Assembly: GCA_946807835.1 (NCBI GenBank)
Contig: OX327704.1
Coordinates: forward strand, 2,170,001 to 2,234,000
Length of the DNA stretch: 64,000 nt
Direction: 5' to 3'
From: Ailanthus altissimus
Taxonomy: Eukaryota > Streptophyta > Magnoliopsida > Sapindales > Simaroubaceae
Shown here: piece by piece, positions 58,601 to 64,000 of the stretch
How the letters are laid out: the number at the start of each line of letters is the position of its first letter
How positions within the stretch are numbered: position 1 is the stretch's first letter
Made by a program: the position numbers and the translations under genes
Notes under the pieces: generated by a model
Told to the model about the DNA's origin: nothing
The model's input: the letters and a program-made list of their open reading frames with translations, nothing else
Database searches by the model: none

Positions 58601-60693
58601 CTGTTTAAATGATCTGGTGACTGATAGAGTAGTTGTTGATGCTGAGTGCTTGTACACGGGACCTGAACTCAACATGACACTGGACCAAGTGGTTGAGATT
58701 TCACAGAGTTTTTGGCAACACTGCTAAGAAAAGTTTGGAGGGAACTTGAATTGCAAACGAGTTTTTGAAGTAAATGAGAACCAAATTTACCATATTTTGT
58801 TTTTTCATTCTGTGATGTTCACAGCTGAACAGAAGCAGAGGGAGCTGATGGATTTGTGCTGCAGCAAGTTTTAGCTAAAGATCATTGCAGGGATGATGGT
58901 CAACATGACATGGGCAAGAGAACCACAAGATGATGATGATCTGTGTCCGATGTCTTTTTGTAGGAGTTGGCCCTCCTAATGGTGATGAGAAGATTGATAA
59001 TTTGGTTGGAAATATGCTGGCAAAAATCGCAGAGGTGACTAACAAAAATGGAAGAGGATGGAGTAGTAATGATGGAAATGGATTGACAGTTAGTAGTTCT
59101 GGCCTTTCTCCATTTTTAAAAGCTAAGGCTGGTCCTCCTCTATATGTAGATGGAGAGAGCAAAATGAGCCTTTAATGCAGTTGGTTTGAGTGGATTCAGA
59201 TGCATAGTGCCGTACATTTGGGACCAGAAAATCAGAAACTGTCTTGAAATATCAGGTATTAATTTATAAATTTTCTAGTTGAAGTCAATATACTGACCAC
59301 AAAGATCATGACTTGTAGTGATCGTAAAAGTCAATTCTCATTCTATTCCTCAAATAATCCTACTTAAAAGAAGAAGGAATATAAAAGAAAAAACATATAA
59401 GAAGTCCTTAAATATCTTTGCTATCTGTTTCTCTCCCTCTATTTAAGATGGTGAAGTTGTCTGTCGAATTTCAAATCTTTTCTGAAATCTGACGTTCTTC
59501 TATTCATGGTCTTAGCTAATGGATTTTATGAAAATTAACTTTAGTATGCAGAAAGTTGCAGCAATAATGCAGTTGTTCTTGAGCAGCCCGGAGGGCTCAT
59601 AAAGGGAGGAATTGTAGTCAATCACACTGATGATTTACAGCCAGGTTCCCCAAACCAAAAAATGTCTGGAGAATCAACTTCCCAATTACAAAGTTCATCA
59701 GTTTTAACATCAACTGCCTTTCAATTGCAGTGGGTGGTGATGGCCATCTTCTAATTTGCCAACCACTTCAAGTCCTATGCAATGCTCTGATATTCAAGTG
59801 AACAATGGAGATTTGCGTAAAAATTTCAGGATAATGGGCTCAAAAGCTTCTGTTGATTTTACAAGTGGTGATCAAGTTCCCTTTGAATCAAGAGGATGGG
59901 AGCTTAGCTATACTGCAGGTAAGCAAAAACCATGCTAATTTCTCTACTTCAATCAAAGTACTAAAAAATGAAACTAATAAAATTATGCAGAAAATTATAG
60001 GACTTTGGAATGGGAAGGAAGATGTTTATGACCATAATGGAGTGATCGCTACAGTTCATCCATCAGCTTTTCCTATGTAGAAGGTCTTAGATGCCTATGT
60101 TTCTCCATGGAACACTTGGGACTCTTTTATTCTTAAATTTCAGTCACATTAACATGTCACAGAACTTGGATTATCTTGCAATATATAATGACAAAAGGCA
60201 GCGATGGCCAACTTCTCCAGTTTCTATTCCGGATCTGATCTCCCACCAATGAACTTGACTGATGAGGTCATGATCACATTTGCTACTCAGACGGATAAAG
60301 GGAAAGGCTGGTCAGCTGAGTTTTAGATCTCTTCTCCAGTTAATCAACATGAAGGTTTTGGTTGTCATCACTATTGTTGTTTAGCTGTTGTAGCAGTAAG
60401 GGTTTCACTTGCTTTGATTACATTAGCTATATTTAGAAGGAGAAGGCATAAAAGCTCTGCAGACTCAGTGGAGGGCCTAATGCTGATGAGGAGATGTTTT
60501 CAGGGAAGAGAATCAAATTGAAGGGCCTACTGCAATTGTTTGTAGAGCAGTTTCAACAAATGGGAGTTTGATAGCAGTTAAAGCCAATGGATATATGGCT
60601 TCTCAGACAGAGTTAGAAGAAATGTGGCTCAAATCCTCATATCACTCAAAAATTGTTTCCTTACTGGGGTATGCTCAAGACGGACTCCAAAGA

Positions 60694-60783
60694 CTATTTA
60701 GGTTTTGAGTTCATGCAAAGGGGAAGTTTGAGCTGGAGCTATTTAGGTTTTGAGTTCATGCAAAGGGGAAGTTTGAGCTGGAG
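60694..60783 (+). repeat. Perfect 45-bp tandem duplication
   Basis: Units 60694-60738 and 60739-60783 are identical, starting CTATTTAGGTTTTGAG. The length is 15 codons, so it duplicates a kinase hinge segment in frame. Confidence 0.95.
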
Positions 60784-61068
60784 CCTAAGAGAGTAAGGAG
60801 ATACATTGGTTAGGGAGAAGCGGTTAAGCAATGTCATTGCATATCTGCTATGCGATTCAAATGCTGCAGATGTACTCAAAACCATCTATATATCATCAAA
60901 ATACAACATCTGATAACATTCTTCTAGATGAACACTGCAATGTGAAGTTAGGAGGTTTTGGAGCTGCAGATTATTGCAACAGCAACAAGAAGCCAAATCC
61001 TGATCAGACATCAGAAAATGCCCGAGGATTTATGGAGTTTTGGCATACTGTTAGTGTTGAGCTTTTAC

Positions 61069-61093
61069 GGGGGGGGGGGGGGGGGGGGGGGGG
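61069..61093 (+). repeat. 25-base poly-G run
   Basis: An uninterrupted run of 25 G, followed by TGGGTGG, within the kinase pseudogene. It can form G-quadruplexes or may be a sequencing or assembly error of uncertain length. Confidence 0.85.
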
Positions 61094-61410
61094 TGGGTGG
61101 AGCCTCTGGCTAACAGGCATGCATACGAAAAAAACTTCATGAGTCTAGACCAGATAAAATGATTTTGTTGATGAGCAGGAATGCCATGACCTGCGGCTGG
61201 ATATTCCTAACAAAAAAAAAAAATCATGATTATGGGTTTCCAAAATTCAGTGAAATAGCAAAATGGTGCATTGACAGTTGCTGCAGAGTTGAAGGGAATG
61301 AAAATGATCCTAAGAGTAATCTCTTTGTTCAGGTCTTCTCTGTGTATGTTACTGTTATATATCTTTATTTCTGTATTGACAGAATATTAATTGGTCTTGT
61401 TTTCTTCTAA

Positions 61411-63216
61411 TGAACAAAACTGTCTCTCAGCTGCCTCATCTTTGCTTATAGTGGGAACATTTTTTGTCTTTGGCTGCTTTTATTATTGTTTTTGTTCTTA
61501 ATGGAAAATTTGATAGACTTGAAGCAAATTCTGCTCAGCTTTATTCCGGAACAAATGGCATTTAATCAGTTAGTTTCTCAGTTCTCCAACTTGAATTTTT
61601 TGTTACCTCATCAATTGCTTATTATTTATTTATTTATTTTTATAACATACCAAACAAACCCATAATCTTCCTGTATATATAAGAAGAAAATTGAAAATTT
61701 TACGTGTGGATCCCTGCTGGTTTATTATTAGTAGATTCCTCATTCAAACTTTTTCTTAAATTTCTACTCCCCTTTTACTTATATGATCAAATTAAATCTA
61801 TTTTTTAAAGTTATATTATTTATTGGGCCAACTATCAATGAGAGCTCTTTTCTTTTTAATAAAAAATTTTAGTGTATTAATTTATCAATAATATTAAACT
61901 CAAATAATTGAAATACAAAATTTATATCTTAATTAATGTTATATTCAATATGTTGCTTAATACTTTATTATTTTATCCAGTAAAATCAAATATAGGTATG
62001 AAGTACTGGATAATTTTATTGAACATTATCAGGTATATCTTTCTTTAAAAATTTTATCTCGTTCAAAATATAAAATTCGTAGAATCAAATCTCAAAGACT
62101 ATATTACATCTAAATAACATTTTCTCCGCATAGTATTAATAAAAATACTATAAAAACTTAATGTTTCATATTAGAAATAAGTAATGTAAATGTGAAATTA
62201 AAAAAAATAGTGTAATATAAGCCTAAAGAACCTACCTTAATTAAACTTGAATTTTAGATTTTTTACTTGATTCTAAAGAGTATTGAATTTCAGTTATTGC
62301 TTTGTTTTAGAGAAAAAATTTGTTGTACATATTTATATATTTTTTTGGTGTAAAAAAATAAATGGTTTGTTGGGTGCAAATAAATATATTAAAGAGAGTT
62401 ATTGAAGGAAATAACTATAATTATCCTCAGCCCTATCTTTGACTGAATAAATGTTAAATTGTGGAATTTGGTTAAAATAATAAAAGCCTCCAATTTCGAC
62501 AAAATTTGATTAAAACAAAAAATACCACTAAAAATAATCTATTTTTTTCTTAGGATTATTTAATAATTTTATTATTTTTTAAAAGGAATAATTTTTATTC
62601 TTAATCAACTTTATTTATTTAAAATGTATATATAGATGGATTTAGTTTTAATATTTGTTTCCGTAAAATACTAACTTATCATCCTATTTTGACTAAATTC
62701 GATTAAAATCTTAAATACTACTAAAAATATTCGAATTTTTTTAGGGTTAATTAATATTTTTTATTCTTTCTTTAGAAGGGGTAATTTTCATTCTTAATCA
62801 ACTTTATTATTATTATTTTTTAGAAATGAAAACAAAAATCTAGACTTATTTAGTTTGCTTTTTTAATTCTTTATCATATAATGTAAAATGACCATAAATT
62901 AAATATAGGTCTTTTAATAAAAAGTGAGTTAAAATGGTGGAAATCCACCTTTTTAATAACAAAATCGATTTAGTTTCAATATTTTGAGTGTAAAAAAAAT
63001 TATTGATAGAATGAAAATGGGCCAAAGGTTATAACATTTTAAAATTATTTAAGTAGAATATTATTCTCAATGGAATTGAAACAATTACAATTACTTTTTT
63101 GTTCTTAAAAAAAAAAAAAATTGAGAAAGTGTTATTAAGAAATTTGACCATCAAATGGGTTAAATTGAATGCAAATTATGACGTATGAAATTCAGCTTAA
63201 AAGGAAAAAGCAATTA
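61411..63216. other. AT-rich intergenic region
   Basis: No supported gene. Similar short motifs recur near 62500-62580 and 62690-62770 (an AAATTCGATTAAAA-like motif, then TACTACTAAAAATA, then TTTAGG and a TAATTTT block), suggesting an old local duplication of about 190 bases. Confidence 0.45.
63204..63210 (-). terminator. Pol III terminator of tRNA-Glu
   Basis: On the minus strand a CTTTTTC stretch follows the tRNA by a few bases, the usual T-run stop for RNA polymerase III. Confidence 0.75.
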
Positions 63217-63288
63217 TTCCGTTGCCGGGAATCGAACCCGGGTCTCCTGGGTGAAAGCCAGATATCCTAACCGCTGGACGACAACGGA
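63217..63288 (-). tRNA. tRNA-Glu (anticodon UUC)
   Basis: The minus strand folds as a full cloverleaf. The acceptor stem TCCGTTG pairs with CAACGGA, the discriminator is A, and the anticodon loop is CTTTCAC with stem TCTGG/CCAGG, giving anticodon TTC. The T arm is CCCGG/CCGGG with loop GTTCGAT (B box GGTTCGATTCC). There is no intron, and CCA is not encoded, as in nuclear genes. Confidence 0.97.
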
Positions 63289-64000
63289 TTGTTAATGACT
63301 GCTTTAATTTCCTATATCATAAACAAATTTCAAGTTTGAAAAAGGCCGAAAGAAAAATGAAAAAGAAAAAATAAATTCAAAACAAATTAATTTCAATTTA
63401 AATCTTACCAAGTCAAACCTTCTCTTGCCACCCCTAGTTTATACAGTAGTGTCAACTAGTTTCCAACTCAAATAAAAGAACACTTGAGCAAGCATAGAAC
63501 GACAAGTCGTTTTTTTAGTTAACCGCCGCTTCCTTCTTAATAGAACGGAACAACGAAAACTCCTCGGCGGACACTGCAGACACCGACGCTGATATTGGCG
63601 GCACCCTGAAACGGTATCGTTTCAATTATATTTATCTTCTTTGATGCTGTGTTTTGCTTATGGTTTATATGAAAACAATGATACGGGTATCCTTAATCTG
63701 CTTAAATTTAGTTAATTTTTTTAATTTATGCGAAAAATCTCTTTAATCACCTTGTAATCCACGTATAGTGATATCTTTAGGCATGAATGCAATGAAAATG
63801 ATCCTCAAAACATAGATATAGACTTGAAAATTTGATTTTGTGGTCTCTAAGAAACATGTTCGACGAAATTCCTCACTGAAATAATGTTATTGAAATAAAG
63901 GACCTTTTTTTTTATATTTTTCTTTTTGTTTTTCGTCCAGGTACGTGAGTCTGTTTTAAATTAATACAGACTTTAATTTTCCAAAAACAATTTTGTGTTC
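63289..64000. other. Right-end region, possible promoter of an outside gene
   Basis: A less AT-rich stretch at about 63510-63630 contains a palindrome TGAAACG-GTAT-CGTTTCA (63607-63624), a form seen near plant transcription starts. No start codon with extended coding follows within the window. I cannot say which gene it would serve. Confidence 0.3.

Larger units (their letters stand above)
58600..61345 (+). pseudogene. Receptor-like kinase pseudogene with CUB-like ectodomain
   Basis: Scattered pieces in changing frames follow the order of a receptor kinase. First come ectodomain-like pieces (TNKNGRGWSSNDGNG near 59040 and DEVMITFATQTDKGKGWSAEF near 60262, the latter like the end of a CUB domain). 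A hydrophobic stretch followed by RRRRHK (about 60390-60455) looks like a membrane span and stop-transfer. Then come kinase pieces: a FEFMQRGSL hinge (about 60710), DNILLDEHCNVKLGGFGAADY (about 60915) and EIAKWCIDSCC near 61250. HRD reads HQN and DFG reads GFG, so catalysis is lost. Stops, frameshifts, a 45-bp duplication and a 25-G run break it further. Exact family not known. Confidence 0.6.

Noticed and set aside
59756..59938. 60-codon frame as a small gene
   Set aside because: Fits better as a fragment of the kinase pseudogene ectodomain; no independent support.

Overview
The window looks like nuclear DNA of a eudicot plant. It is strongly AT-rich, has spliced genes with GT..AG introns, plant-type LTR retrotransposons and MITEs, a plant IQ67-domain gene, a nuclear-encoded organelle intron maturase gene and a nuclear tRNA-Glu. 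The species cannot be fixed from the sequence.

Layout. 1-6.4 kb: non-coding, with a 304-bp tandem duplication. 6.4-12.2 kb: a Ty3/gypsy chromovirus-type element (+), its whole gag-pol still in one frame but cut by ten stop codons. 12.2-18.6 kb: AT-rich DNA with small repeats, one MITE and an unidentified coding-like decayed block. 18.9-32.8 kb: an old L1-like LINE (-) split by two Ty1/copia elements, one on the minus strand (19975-25742, TSD TTTGG) and one on the plus strand (27389-32328). 36.8-42.4 kb: a third, less damaged copia element (-, TSD ACTTA). 42.4-46.9 kb: non-coding with two copies of a hairpin MITE.

Host genes lie in the right third. A four-exon IQD21-like calmodulin-binding protein gene spans 47.5-52.4 kb (+), with a probable 5' UTR intron and upstream ORFs. 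A nuclear intron maturase gene, best matched to nMAT4, spans 55.4-58.5 kb (+); a short first exon that I infer supplies the mitochondrial presequence. Directly downstream (58.6-61.3 kb) lies a shattered receptor-like kinase pseudogene with CUB-like ectodomain fragments, a 45-bp perfect duplication and a 25-G run. A tRNA-Glu(UUC) gene (-) is at 63.2 kb.

The host genes do not form a pathway: IQD proteins link calmodulin to microtubules and membranes, and nMAT4 acts in mitochondrial nad1 intron splicing. Most of the biology here is the record of retroelement invasion and decay. Stop codons are nearly all explainable as C-to-T or G-to-A changes, the two LTRs of one element are unequally decayed, and LTRs carry minisatellite expansion, alternative hairpins and a TATA box in a palindrome loop. 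I did not find a convincing new multi-gene system.
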